Source: Durusdinium trenchii (lineage: Eukaryota; Sar; Dinophyceae; Suessiales; Symbiodiniaceae). Taken from it: DNA of 64,000 nucleotides. This document shows positions 42,873 through 53,504 of this stretch, in pieces. The stretch lies in contig CAXAMN010018546.1 in the NCBI GenBank assembly GCA_963970005.1, positions 1 to 64,000 on the forward strand, read 5' to 3'. Each line of letters starts with the position of its first letter. The first letter of the stretch is position 1. A program made the position numbers and the translations under genes. A model generated the notes under the pieces. That model was not told where the DNA came from and ran no database searches. It was given only the letters and a program-made list of their open reading frames with translations.

Positions 42873-43158
42873 TTCATTTTGCCCGGCCTGTCCGAGGCCA
42901 GCAGTGCAGGTATGGCCGCAAACCGGCCACGCAGCCTAAGCAACCTTCAGGGCCAGGGTGTGTCGCTGTGGCCAAGGTGTCGTTTCTGGGTGGCTCCCCG
43001 GCTGGGCTGCCACGTACGGTGCTAGCAGCCGAGGCCTGCTTCTTCTTTTCTAGGCTTCCGAAGGCAACGGCCCCCCTCAAACCCCTGGCCGCAAACCTGC
43101 AACGCAGCCTTGCCTGGCAAAGCTGCTGCGTGTCACTCTTTTGGCTGCTTTGTTTTTT

Positions 43159-45097
43159 CTATTTCTTCGTTTCGCGCTTGCGCTGTCCAACTTGCCAGCT
43201 GTGTTCCGGGCATGGCTTTCCCGCTGGCGTGTTGTGTCTGCTTCGAACGCGCCCAAACAACTGCAATGACCAGACCACAGTGTGGCAAGCTGGGCATTTG
43301 TGCGGACGCTGCCGTGTCTTTGCGCTAACTGCGCCTTCTTTGACATAAAACTGGTTGCCGCGCACGGTTCGGTGATCCATCCGCCCTGTCTTCACGTTAC
43401 TCGCCAAAGTTCCTTCGCAAAACGGGCAAACATAGACAAACTCCCTCGCGGCCACGTGGCCGTCTTTGACACGAAACCGGTTCCCGCACGCATGGCGGTG
43501 ATCTATATGGCCTGTGCGCACACTGCTGGTCACAGACGCCTCACAAAAAGGACACGCATATTGGAACCTTTCCCTGGCCCTCTCACCTTTCACGTTGCTC
43601 GCGCAGTCCTTGCAGATACGTCGGTCGGCGTTGCGCGCCTTCCGCGCGGCTACCTCGAACGCACTTTCCGGCTTGGCCGTACCGCATCTGTAGCACCGCT
43701 TCTGTGCGCATTGGGGGCGCGCGTACATTGTTGCAAAGGCGTCTTCGTGCTTCCATGCCTTGCAAACTTTGCATTGCCAGGGCGTGTTGTTGGCAGCGTG
43801 GTTACGTACGCATTCTCTGCAGACCCGTGCGTCCGCGTCCCGTTTCCATTGCCCGGCGCTGTACCCGCTTTTGGGCGCTTTCGTGGCGCTCGCTGCACAC
43901 CTCCTCCTCGCGGTACCGCGCGCGCAACGTTGCCCAGTCGATGCTCTCTCCGCGCCAGGCCTGCAACAGCAAAGCTCTCCCTATGCTGCGTCCTTTCTGG
44001 TAGGGCGCCGCTTCGAAGGGTCTGTATATGTGTAACCCATGTCTATCTTTCACTCGCGTCACAGCGATGTATGCGGTCAGGGGGTCTCCGCCTTCCCCGA
44101 TCTGCATGTCCGTGACCACTCCCTCTGCATAAGTTTGGCCTTGCTCCGCGTGCGCCGTCGTGGCAAACCCGGGGGCCAAAGGAAATTGCCGTCGCACCAC
44201 CCGCAGCAAGGGGCGCTTTCTGCCCTTGTCCAGATGCCACACTTGCCGTTGAAGCGTCACCGGAAAGACGTTGTCCGTGGCCAGCCCCTGCGCTCGCCAC
44301 TCTGACTTGGTCTGGAACCGGACAAAGATACAAGATGGGAGCTGGTTCCAAATATGCGTCGTACCCCCTGCTGCTGTGCCTGCTGCTCCTTGCCAGCTCC
44401 ATCCAACAACTCTGCCGGGACATCCCTTCAGTATGCCTCTGCGGCGATCCAAGTGATCTGTTGCCGTGACAGGCATGCCGGCGCACAACGGCAACACCCC
44501 GTAAAGCCCGCCGCAGTCCTGATCGTGACGTTGCAGCCACGTGACCTTGTCTTTGCCCAGGTCCGGTTTTTCTTGCAACGCCCGGCTGGAAATTGTGTCT
44601 TTCGCAACGGCATATTTGACCTCTTGCCCGTGCTTCCGTGCCCAGTCTAGCGCCCGCAGCTTATTGACGTGGTACTTCACCGCATTCGTCGCAAACACAG
44701 CCTTTCCTTGCTCCAGGTTCCTTGGCTCGACACCGCTCATGTCTGCTTCCAGCACTCGCTTCTTCGAGGCGCGCTCTTGCTTGCGCTGCGTGCACTCGAG
44801 TCTGCGAATGCGCGCTGGGGCGACTTGGCCGTGCAGTAGCGCTTTGCACGTTGCCTTGTCGCAGTCAAGTTTCTCTCCCGACCAACTGCCCGGGACACCC
44901 GTGTCGTGCCCATGCAGGAATGCGTGGTTGTCGGCGCTTATAAGGCACCTTCCCGAAATCTGCCGTTGCAGATTTTGGAGCCATGTGTCTTGCGCGCGCT
45001 CACATTGCTCTAGTTCCGTGATCCCGTGGACGACGCTCTTTTCTGCTGGCGAGCCCGCGGTGGACTTGAGGGATTCTAACTGCCACCGTGCCAACAC
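43159..45097 (-). pseudogene. PIF1/Helitron-type helicase C-terminal half with Cys-rich zinc-finger tail
   Basis: From 45097 down the frame reads ISADNHAFLHGHDTGVPGSW, AVFATNAVKYHVNKLRALDW, GGLYGVLPLCAGMPVTATDH and GILKGCPGRVVGW. Next come FPLAPGFATTAHAEQGQTYA (motif V-like) and GGDPLTAYIAVTRVKDRHGL (motif VI-like), the UvrD_C_2 arrangement of PIF1 and Helitron helicases. Motifs Ia-III and the Walker A loop are missing, so it is 5' truncated near 45100. At about 43840 a one-base shift leads to a frame (ending 43159) with ARVCRECVRN, CKVCKAWKHEDAF, CYRCGTAKPESAF, CKDCASN. Two repeats of CPFC(x)n(V/K)xTGxxDHRxxxGNxFxV and a final CPAC follow, so several zinc fingers. Together they look like one protein broken by a frameshift. 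Inactive as it stands. Confidence 0.75.
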
Positions 45098-45489
45098 CGG
45101 ACCACGCCCACAGACCAGCGACCGTTCGTAAGAAGCAGTGATGTCAGCACCTGGGCTGCATCACCGCAAGCCTCACCTGGTCAGCTCTGAGCTGCCAGGC
45201 AAGGCCCTCACAAACGGTCGCCGGTCCGCGTGCGTTGTCCTTTGTTGGCCAGATGGCCATTGGCATCCCCAAAGTCCACCACTGCCCCTGCAGCACCCCA
45301 GCCCACCACGACCGTGCATAGTACTTGCACTCCCTAGCTTCAGCCTCCTAAGGCTAGAACGCCCATCTTCTTTCCACAGACGGGCAACCACCGGAACTAC
45401 ACAAAAGCTTTTAGTTACACATGCTACACTCCTCCTGAAAAGGGGTCGGCGGCACCCTGGCGCCCTTGCAATTTGCCAAGACCTGACGG

Positions 45490-46000
45490 ATTATTGAATT
45501 CCAAATTGGCTCATGCCTTTACGTGACCGCAGCGGTCCAAGCTGGCTCAACGCCTCAACGTGGTCAGAGCGACCGAAATACTTTTGAGGTTCGTTGGAAC
45601 CTGTCGCGAGCTTAGTCCCCCCCCCTTCCCCTTCCCTACCCCTTTCTTTCTTTGCTTTTTTGGTTTTCCTGAATGGAATACTCAAGATCGCCCCTTTCCT
45701 TCTTTGGTGTGTCCCTGGACGATTGTTCGTAGCTGGGAACACCTGCCCTTTTCTTTCTCTCCTATCCCTTTCTCTCCCTCTCTCTTTCTTTCTTTCTTTC
45801 TTTCTTTCCTCTCTTCACCTTCCTTCCTCCTTGAGTGTCCCTGGATGCTTTTGTTAGCTGGGAACCCTTCTCCTCTCTTCCTTTGGTGTGTCCTTGGACG
45901 CATGCGTCGTAGCTGGGAACACCTTCCTTTCTTCTCTTTCCTTTTTCTCGTCTCTCCCTACCCCTCCCTCCTGTCGGGACCTTAGCTTGGGACGCTACTA
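45490..46000. repeat. Polypyrimidine tract with three embedded repeats
   Basis: Strong C/T bias on + (CTTTCTTTCTTTCTTTC and similar). GTGTCCCTGGACG with GTAGCTGGGAACACC occurs three times at about 45707, 45835 and 45888. GCCTTTACGTGACCGCAGCG (about 45513) recurs at 48649. Confidence 0.9.
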
Positions 46001-46106
46001 GGGGCTCCTGGCCTTCCTACTAGGTGCTAGGATGCTACTTTGACACTACTAGAGGTTCCTGGCCTTACTACTACTTGTCCGCGCCTTCAATACGCCTTGT
46101 GTGTGT

Positions 46107-46520
46107 GTCCAGCCCTGTTTCGAAGGGTTAATTCACTGGCAGGGGGATCAGGCTTCCAGTGACTAACCTGATCCAACGAAGCTGGGTCACTGGAAGGGAA
46201 GTGGTTGAGGACGCTCAACCATGTACCTGCTGAGCTTTTCACAAGCTGTCACTCCACTCTTTCTTTTTTGCTGCCATAGTGGTTTTCATGCTACTCCCCA
46301 CAAACCCATTCTTCCACTGCAGATGTGCAGCCGCGCTGATCGTTGAGCAGTCTTGCATAAACATTGTTAAACAATACAATTGCGCCGACTCTTTCACCTT
46401 TCCGTCCCATCACCATTTCTCTGGAAATTGAGTTAGTTAACTGAAAACCAACGTCGAAGTGTGAGCCGCTCAGCCGTCCCACGTGGGTGCTGGGTGTGAT
46501 CCTCCGCAAGGAGGCGCTGT
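46107..46520 (+). ncRNA. Structured RNA element, copy A (pseudoknot plus GACG hairpin)
   Basis: Core 46139-46230. The closing stem GCAGG pairs with CCTGC. Helix a GGATCAGG (46145-46152) pairs with CCTGATCC (46167-46174). Helix b CTTCCAGTGAC (46153-46163), lying between the two strands of a, pairs with GTCACTGGAAG (46186-46196), giving an H-type pseudoknot of 8 and 11 bp. Helix c GGTTGAG/CTCAACC (46203-46220) is capped by GACG. A small hairpin CCCT/AGGG precedes it. The body continues to TTAACTGAAAACCAACGTCG, AAGTGTG. No protein frame is supported. It could be a retroelement-borne ribozyme, an IRES-like or packaging structure, or a SINE head; I recognise none of these. Confidence 0.75.
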
Positions 46521-47194
46521 ACTCATTCCGGAATTCATTTCACTGACTCGTCGTTTTCCTCATTGACTTTTCCTCACCGCTCCTTCTCCACCCTGAATTC
46601 ACTGCTCATGCAGCCGTCGGGCTAAAAAACGAATTCGCCAGCCGCCGGGCTTAAAAACGGCTTTTTTCCTTCCCCCCCCCACTTGAGGCAGGTCTCCCGA
46701 CCCCCCCCCCACTGCGTTCTACTCCCTACCTAATTAGGGTAACATAGGGAAATGGTACTCGACACACTTGTGTGTCGGTGCCTTTCCCTCTGTTGTCCCT
46801 TTTCTAGTCTACTCTACCCGGGCGGTTTAAGACTAAAGTCCCGCTCCCTAACTATTGCACTGTAATTCGTCTCGGCTAAGTAGTCAGTAATCCTAGAGTG
46901 CTAGGTGTTCAATCACACACATGTACACACACACATGGACATACACCCCCTCCCTGCCCCCCTTTTCTTTCTTGCGCTTTCCGTCGTTTGTTGGGCTTTC
47001 TCTCAGGCTTTTTAGGTGGCTCTTGAGGCTCGTTTCCCTACCCCAGTCAAGGGCTAAGTATTCACTTTTCTTTTTTCTACACCTATCTTGCTCTCTTGCC
47101 CTCTTAGCGCTGCTCTTTCTGTCTTTCTTTCTTTCGTTTCTAAGGCTTTTTAGGTATCTATTCAGGTTTCTCACACGAGCGCCGCCAAGCGGCA
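46521..47194. other. Pyrimidine-rich spacer, no supported gene
   Basis: Contains C runs (about 46671, 46700), a CA-rich patch at 46910-46945 and long T/C tracts. Between structured RNA copies A and A2. Confidence 0.6.
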
Positions 47195-47560
47195 CCGTGT
47201 GTGTGTCCAGCCCTGTTTCGAAGGGTTAATTCACTGGCAGGGGGATCAGGCTTCCAGTGACTAACCTGATCCAACGAAGCTGGGTCACTGGAAGGGAAGT
47301 GGTTGAGGACGCTCAACCATGTACCTGCTGAGCTTTTCACAAGCTGTCACTCCACTCTTTCTTTTTTGCTGCCATAGTGGTTTTCACGCTACTCCCCACA
47401 AACCCATTCTTCCACTGCAGATGTGCAGCCGCGCTGATCGTTGAGCAGTCTTGCATAAACATTGTTAAACAATACAATTGCGCCGACTCTTTCACCTTTC
47501 CGTTCCATCACCATTTCTCTGGAAATTGAGTTAACTGAAAACCAACGTCGAAGTGTGTAC
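47195..47560 (+). ncRNA. Structured RNA element, copy A2 (near-identical duplicate of A)
   Basis: Same sequence as 46107-46455 offset by about 1098 bp, core 47237-47328. It differs by a few substitutions and a 4-bp deletion near 47530 (TTAGTTAACTG in A, TTAACTG here). It is followed directly by ACCCCTTGTAGTCACAGGG, the upstream phrase of copy D, so another element head may begin at 47558. Confidence 0.8.
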
Positions 47561-48096
47561 CCCTTGTAGTCACAGGGATTCTTTTGAAGTTTGATGGAAT
47601 GACACTCACAAATCTTGAAGTGTACCACGTTGTTGCAGTTTAAAGGAATGACACGCGCAAATCTTGAAGTGTTTCATAATGTTGCAGTGCAACCTTTGGA
47701 GTCACAATCCGTTTTTTTGGTGGGTTTTGTTGCTGTTTTTTTTTGCTGCCTTGTGTCTTGCGGGCCCTCTAACCTATTGCGCAGGCCTCCAACCTTGTCG
47801 CTATGGCCTCTTTCTATTTGCGGTGCCCTTCTAGTAGTTTATATGCCGGTTGCCCTTAGGGCCGGCGCGTCCACTCTGCTCGACTGGATGCATTCCTATC
47901 CAGTCTGCAGAGTTGGGGCGGGCACAGATGCTTGCTGCTGCTTGCTGTTGCTTGCTGTTAGCTCGGTACTTTGGCCTCCAAACTTAGGTTCCAACTTCTA
48001 GCGATTGCCTCCGCTTTAACTTTAACTTGCCTTGTTTCTTAAGGTTTTTTACTTAGGCCGGCGTGTGGCGCCGCTGTCAAGTCCGTACGCATATCC

Positions 48097-48503
48097 ATAA
48101 GTGTGTGCGTCCCCTCTGGAGTCACGAGGTTCCTTTTGGAATGTTTCTTTGATTAACAGCAGGGGAGTGGAGCAGGCCTGCAGAGCTCCACTTAACAAAG
48201 CTCCCTGCAGTGTCCTGAGGATATCACTGGAGACGTCCAGTGACGTACCTGCTCGTTCTGACCTGAAAATTCCCAATGGTCCCTGCTTTTATAACTACAA
48301 CAAGATTCTGGCCTTTGCAACGGTTCTTCATCCCCAGACTCTGCGCGTTCCGTCGTCCTTGTCGATATATCGCTTCGGGGTTGGGCAATTTGGATCCTTG
48401 GAATTTTGGAAGTTTGATAACTTCTACTCACCCTGGTTTCTTCGGCTTTTGCTTAGGCTGGCGCGTGGCAAACCGCAACCAAATCAGCATGCATTTCTAT
48501 AAG
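48097..48503 (+). ncRNA. Structured RNA element, copy B (about 405-bp unit)
   Basis: Core 48158-48253. The closing stem AGCAGG pairs with CCTGCT. Helix a AGTGGAGC (48166-48173) pairs with GCTCCACT (48185-48192). Helix b CTGCAG (48178-48183) pairs with CTGCAG (48205-48210), extended by AGG/CCT. Helix c TCACTGGA/TCCAGTGA (48224-48243) is capped by GACG. Linker AACAAAGC. The unit ends with CTTAGGCTGGCGCGTGGC... and TTCTATAAGTGCG, a tail shared with 48.05 and 50.82 kb. Helix sequences differ completely from copies A and C. Confidence 0.75.
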
Positions 48504-48967
48504 TGCGTCTCTCCTAGCGAGAGCCCAGGGTGACCGTTGACCCTGCAGAGTGGCCCCTGTGGACCCGTCGAACGGGTAAGCAGTCCGCAGCGGACAAAGT
48601 AGGCCAAAGTGATTTCCAAGACTTGCTGAACACTCCAAGCTGGCTCATGCCTTTACGTGACCGCAGCGGTCTAAGCAGCCAGCCATTTTGGCACGGCGTA
48701 CGTGGCCGCAATGTTGTTCAAGACTCGTTGGAGTCTGCCGGAGCCTTAGTGTGATGAGTTCTCTCCGGATCTTATTGAATGCGCAATACTATGATGCGGT
48801 CCACAATACTCGAGATACAATGGGTGTCCCGCTGTCATCTCAGCGAGATCTTTGGCTCGGCGGCCATTTTGCTGCCGGGTTACAGCTACCATCTAAGAGC
48901 AAGACGGAAAATGCGAGCGACCTTTTTAGTCGTAGTTTTGGGGACGTTTGCTTTGCTACTTTGTAAC
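48504..48967. other. Spacer with possible divergent structured element
   Basis: Begins with hairpins CTCTC/GAGAG and CAGGGT/ACCCTG, then ACCCGT/ACGGGT and GTCC/GGAC. This could be a diverged RNA head. It includes the second copy of GCCTTTACGTGACCGCAGCG (48649) and AGCCATTTTGGC at 48675. Confidence 0.4.
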
Positions 48968-50431
48968 GTATGTTCATAGTTGTTCAATTTTCCATGTTTG
49001 AGGCTCCCAGCATTGAATTTTCTCCTAGCCCTAGTTCTTACTTGCCTCGATCTTTGTTGGCGTGCTTCCATGGACCTTTCAACGCCTACCATATAGCCTT
49101 TCAAGTGATTCACGCTCTCGTTCCTTGGCATACCAACCTCAGTCTGCCACTTGGTCGTGAAGGTGTCGTTGCCTCCCAGTCTTCCTCGCGTCGACAACCA
49201 GTACAACCAGGACTACGTCGACCGTTTGCACCCATACAACATGGCCGCCTCCCCCCTGCACCACTGGTTCTATCGTAGTTGGTTCCACTCCTTTCGCGTA
49301 TGGTACACTCAAGGATTCTGATAGGTCGTGAGGGTGTGAACCAAGCCATCGATGAGATGATGCTGCCTCTCAGGAGTCAAGTTGCGAAGCTCAGAATTTC
49401 CGGAAATGTCGAGGTCCAGGAATCGTTGGACCACACCTTGCACCAAGAGGTCCAGTCGTTCAGATTCCAAAGATTCAACTGCCTGCCGTTTGACACCACG
49501 AATCTAAAGGGGCTCGCTGTTCCTGGGCAAGGATTCGTTGTTCCTGTTCATGTACGGCAGCTTCCCAGCGATCACAAGCTTCCCAAATGGGAAGACTGGG
49601 CTGTGCCCCCCAGACAAACTGCCGGCGCCCAATACACTTCCTCCTCCGTACTATATAGCACCGCCGCGAATCACACTTGAGTTCCGAATGTATCCAACAT
49701 TGGAGGCCGTACGCGCCTCCTCCATGTCTCTTCATTAGTCTCTAATTTCTCACTGTACCACTCTGCGGCGCCGCGGATGCCACGTTTTTCATTGCGTGTT
49801 TTGATTTGTCGATACTTCCACCCCACACCGACTTGACCCACCTTCCCCTCCGCCCGCAGCTATCTTGGCTTCAGTTTGTCCCTCAATTCGCCACGAAGCC
49901 TTTGGATTTTCTCTCCACTGAACCATTGACTCAAACTATTCCCACAGAGTGGAATGAAATTCGACGTCCCTTTGAGACTCTGGGTCAAGTACCCAACTTG
50001 CTCACCGTTCGTTTCGAACTTGACATCAACCTCCTGGTCCATCAGCCCCTGAACTATCTCACCGTGACTTTGACCGCAGCTCAGATTGAAGACAAGGAGT
50101 GCACGGTCGATGATCTCAAGGATGTCATCTTTTCTCGCCTCGGCCACAATCGCGCATCCTTTTGGATGGCCCTGCCCTCATCCGGAGACTCATGGGTCTG
50201 GGAGGTGCCCTACACCTATACTTTGGAGACTTGGTGCTCTATTACGTGAACTCGAGACGCCCGTCCCATCATGAGTTCTCACGTGAGGACACGCCTTTTC
50301 CATACCGTCCCCTGGCCTATATTGCTCCCCGTCTTCACGATGACGCCATTGGCCAACTCCGTCTACCCTTGACCGCCTACCAGACCTTTAGGTTCAATTT
50401 TCACCAAACCTTACCCTCGTCCGGAGCTTAA
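48968..50431 (+). other. Unrecognised coding frames inside the structured-RNA array
   Basis: Successive frames look coding. About 49135-49323: RVDNQYNQDYVDRLHPYNMA, ASPLHHWFYRSWFHSFRVWY, then TGA-TAG. 49353 to about 49600: MMLPLRSQVAKLRISGNVEV and GLAVPGQGFVVPVHVRQLPS, moving to another frame (DKLPAPNTLPPPYYIAPPRI) to 49738. About 49750-50215: WLQFVPQFATKPLDFLSTEP, NLLTVRFELDINLLVHQPLN, SFWMALPSSGDSWVWEVPYT. About 50210-50431: GDLVLYYVNSRRPSHHEFSR, FPYRPLAYIAPRLHDDAIGQ. Aromatic and Pro-rich, resembling no enzyme I know; a structural protein is conceivable. Frame changes and a double stop suggest decay or several short ORFs. It sits directly 5' of RNA copy C. Confidence 0.45.
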
Positions 50432-50452
50432 TTGAAAACCCTCGGGGAGGCG

Positions 50453-50875
50453 AGTGTGTGTGTGTACTGTGTAACCTTTGGAGTCACTTGTTTCTTCGGT
50501 CAGCAGGGGGTGCCAGGGATGCACACTGGACTGGCACCAACGAAGACGCCAGTGTTGCATCTGTGAAATCAATCCGGGACGCCGGATTGACGTACCTGCT
50601 TGGAGAGAACCCTACTTAATGGACAAGCTGTTCCACTTCTGTGTGTTGCAGTAAGCAGTAAGCGTGTATAATGAAGCGGTGATTCACCTTGGATCTTTGG
50701 GCCTTTTGAGCTCCGCAGACCAGCACGATCCGTCGTCACCCTGTCGCCGCCGCTGGCTTTCGTGGTTTTAGGTTTTGGAGGCCTTTAACTTACTACCTGG
50801 AACCTTAGGCGGTTTACTTAGGCTGGCGTGTGGCAAACCGCAACCAAATCCGTACGCATTTCTATAAGTGTGCGC
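50453..50875 (+). ncRNA. Structured RNA element, copy C (about 420-bp unit)
   Basis: Core 50502-50600. The closing stem AGCAGG pairs with CCTGCT. Helix a GGTGCCAG (50509-50516) pairs with CTGGCACC (50531-50538). Helix b GATGCACACTGG (50518-50529) pairs with CCAGTGTTGCATC (50549-50561, one bulged T). Helix c TCAATCCGG/CCGGATTGA (50569-50590) is capped by GACG. Linker AACGAAGA. The unit ends with CTTAGGCTGGCGTGTGGC, CCGTACGCATTTCTATAAGT. It is the best-paired copy. Confidence 0.8.
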
Positions 50876-52050
50876 ACGCGCAAAGTTTAGCGGTAGGAGA
50901 CTTTGGCGCCGCTCGCTCTCGACGCTACGACCGTTGCGAGGCTATTTTTGGCACCTAGGTGGGGGCGCCAATAATGTTGACTGGAAAAGGAAACTTTAAG
51001 GAGCAGGTGGACTCAGGATGCTCTCAATTTCAGAAGAACTGAGTTGACAACTTTTGGATCCTTTTGGCGCTACAGTTGCCAAAAATGATGTAAACAGTAA
51101 CCGCTGACGGTCTCTGGCGATCGAGGTTCCCTGACCATTGTGGCAATATATGAGGGAGGGCATGTGTGACTGAGGAACCCCCCAACCACGACCGGCCGAC
51201 TCCAAGCTTTCCAAGATATTCAGAAGCCAGGCCCCCGTGCCGGAAAACTACTGACCCCCAATTTGCCAATGAAAGAAAAAGAAAAAGGGAAAAAAGGGGG
51301 CGCCCCCAGCTACGAAAGAGAGCCTGGTCTGATTGGTTCAGCAAGGGTAATCACAGCAAATACCCATCAGGACGTCACCCCACACGTCACCAAAGAAGGA
51401 ACGTCGACCGCAAACTCTGTCTAGCCCTGCTGCAAAAAGAACAACCTGCGACTCTCTGGGGAGGCCAGACCAGCCAAATTAGCAAATATTTTCCATAAAT
51501 TTTCACAAGAAAAACACCCTCATTCCACACCACATGGCGCAAGTATAGCTAATTTTTTCTGGTAGGTCGGGAAAAGCGGCGCTTGCAGGAAACAAAGGCC
51601 CCTGTTCCTCCACTTGGCCGGAAGTCGGAAGGGCACCAAATTATCAAGCCAAGTGGACTTCGTGTTCGGTGACTAGATCCCAAAAACCTTTTTTGTAAAT
51701 ATTGAAACGTCCAAAAAAGAAAAATTCTCGTCCGCTTTGCTTGTCCCTGCGTGGGCACTCCCCGCGTTGGTTGCTCACCCGCAGGCCTGTGTTACACATT
51801 CAAGCTAGCAACGCTGAGAGCCTGACCGCCACAGCTGTCTTGAAAGCTGCCCTGAGCCAATCGAAAAAACTCAAAATGCAGTGCGCGCCCCTGCATCAGC
51901 TTGAGGGCGTGCAAATCTTTCACAAAGCTAACGGCCTAGCGTGGTTGATTTTTTGCTTGGAATGTCTAACGTTGTCACAGCGTGGCAGCCAAATTTAGCT
52001 AAGCAATCGCCTGTCATTCACCGTGCCAAACCATGCCCGAAACATGTTGT
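50876..52050. other. No recognised gene
   Basis: A + frame at 51166-51498 (MTEEPPNHDRPTPSFPRYSE, KRKREKRGRPQLRKRAWSDW) is basic and possibly coding but matches nothing I know. The rest is unassigned. Confidence 0.4.
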
Positions 52051-52052
52051 CA

Positions 52053-52756
52053 TCATCGCGACAATCGTTCTCTCTCACTCGTGTGATCTTGACTTTTGTC
52101 GCTGGGCTGTCCAGTCCCTTTTGTTTCGCAGTTAGGCAACCTTGCGCGACCCACCTTGTCCCCGCCACGGCGGTAGGGAGCCTTCAAATAATTTCGGATC
52201 TCAATGTCTTTTCGCGTGGGGTCGTGATCGTGGCCAAACAGTGGAAACTTGGTTTTGGCAGAGTTCCATGGGTTTTCGGCGACGCCTGATTTGACACACT
52301 GCTTGCCATTTTGGGGAAGAAGTGCACTGTCCAAACGCCGCGCGGCCTTTCAAGATGTCGCGTTTACGTTCGCAGTGGCAGTCTGGGCTGGGAGTTATGA
52401 GATCCAATGCCAGCCCACAGCAGCATCAAATGGGTGAGATCCCCTTTAACACCACTAGGACTTGTACTCCGGGCATGTTTGTTAGCCATTGAGAACCATG
52501 TTGCTCCACCTACCAGCTTCGATGCATCGTTTCGCTTAAAATCATCTCCACCGGCTGCCATGGAGAGACCGTCAAATCTCTTTCCCTGCTGATTCTTGTC
52601 CTGCTGGAAATGCGTGGGAAGCGATTCGTCGCCTAGAGCATGGAGGCTGCTTTGATAGGCCAACTTCATCCCAAAAAGGTCATGACTGCGCGCAGCCTTC
52701 CAACACATTCTCTCAAGAACTGAACACAAAAAACAAAAAGAGGCCCCCAAACACAA
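52053..52756 (-). pseudogene. Unrecognised conserved-looking protein, frameshifted
   Basis: 52756-52364 (-) reads MCLGASFCFLCSVLERMCWK, then GKRFDGLSMAAGGDDFKRND, ASKLVGGATWFSMANKHARS and GVKGDLTHLMLLWAGIGSHN. After a frameshift near 52350 it continues RLDSALLPQNGKQCVKSGVA, TKFPLFGHDHDPTRKDIEIR and NYLKAPYRRGGDKVGRARLP to 52053. The + strand also has an interrupted frame here, but the - strand has the more protein-like composition. Family unknown. Confidence 0.4.
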
Positions 52757-52965
52757 GGAGGGAGCACCTCAAGCGTAAGAGGTAAGTGTGGGGAGCCATT
52801 CTGCTCGCGCCTGAACTTTCACAGAAGCCTAGACAAGAAAGGCAGCCAGCGGTGAAGCTGTGAGTTGTTAACAGCGCGAAATGAGGCGCTCAGCACCTAG
52901 CTTGAGAAGGCCAAAAGACTGGCAACTCGAAGTCACATGCGCCGGCGGCAAAGCTATAGAAGCAG

Positions 52966-53504
52966 GTGCCGCCTCACCAGCCCTGGGTTGTCGCAATGCT
53001 GAGCTCCGTGGCAAAGTTAGAGCTCAAACGTGGCTTCCGCAACATTGTGATCAGCAAAGAGGCGATGTGGCTTCACCTGTCTGGCTGTGACTGGTGGAGC
53101 CAAAGTTCCACCCCGGGCCAGATTCCAACTGTTATGCTCTGTGGACGAAGGGGCGCAGCTGCCACTGACAGGAACCGGAGTAGGCGATGCTGCTCAGCAA
53201 GAGCCCAGAATTGCGATGCGCTTAGAAAAAACCTGCTACCAATGCCGCGCAGAAACCTATGATGGATTGAGCTGGAAGATTGAAACGGACACCGGGCGGT
53301 CCGTTTTCCGTAGGGAGTGTAGCCGTCATAGGAACGGCACCTGCAGCCAAACACAAGGAGGTGCAATGGGCTGAAAGACAACTCCAAAGAGCCAAGAGGG
53401 CCCACTGGGACCAACGTTCCAGGAAGCTTTTCAAGATGAGCCGGACCGAGTGGTTCGTCAGCCTACGCGAACAGCCAGAAGATCGAGCGCCTCTTAATTC
53501 GTGA
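52966..53504 (+). pseudogene. Unrecognised protein fragments
   Basis: Overlapping + frames give MLSSVAKLELKRGFRNIVIS (from about 52997), then TCYQCRAETYDGLSWKIETD with a CxxC pair (about 53228-53290), then EVQWAERQLQRAKRAHWDQR and FKMSRTEWFVSLREQPEDRA to TGA 53504. Frame changes near 53090 and 53340. Probably one decayed gene. Confidence 0.35.

Noticed and set aside
46145..46230. Assigning the pseudoknot RNA to HDV-like, hammerhead, twister or pistol ribozymes
   Set aside because: Helix order and conserved bases do not fit any of these as I know them; no cleavage-site signature was found.
48675..48690. AGCCATTTTGGC resembling the core of the dinoflagellate spliced leader
   Set aside because: Only the 12-base palindromic core matches. 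The flanking bases differ from the spliced-leader ends, and no relict leader plus coding start follows.
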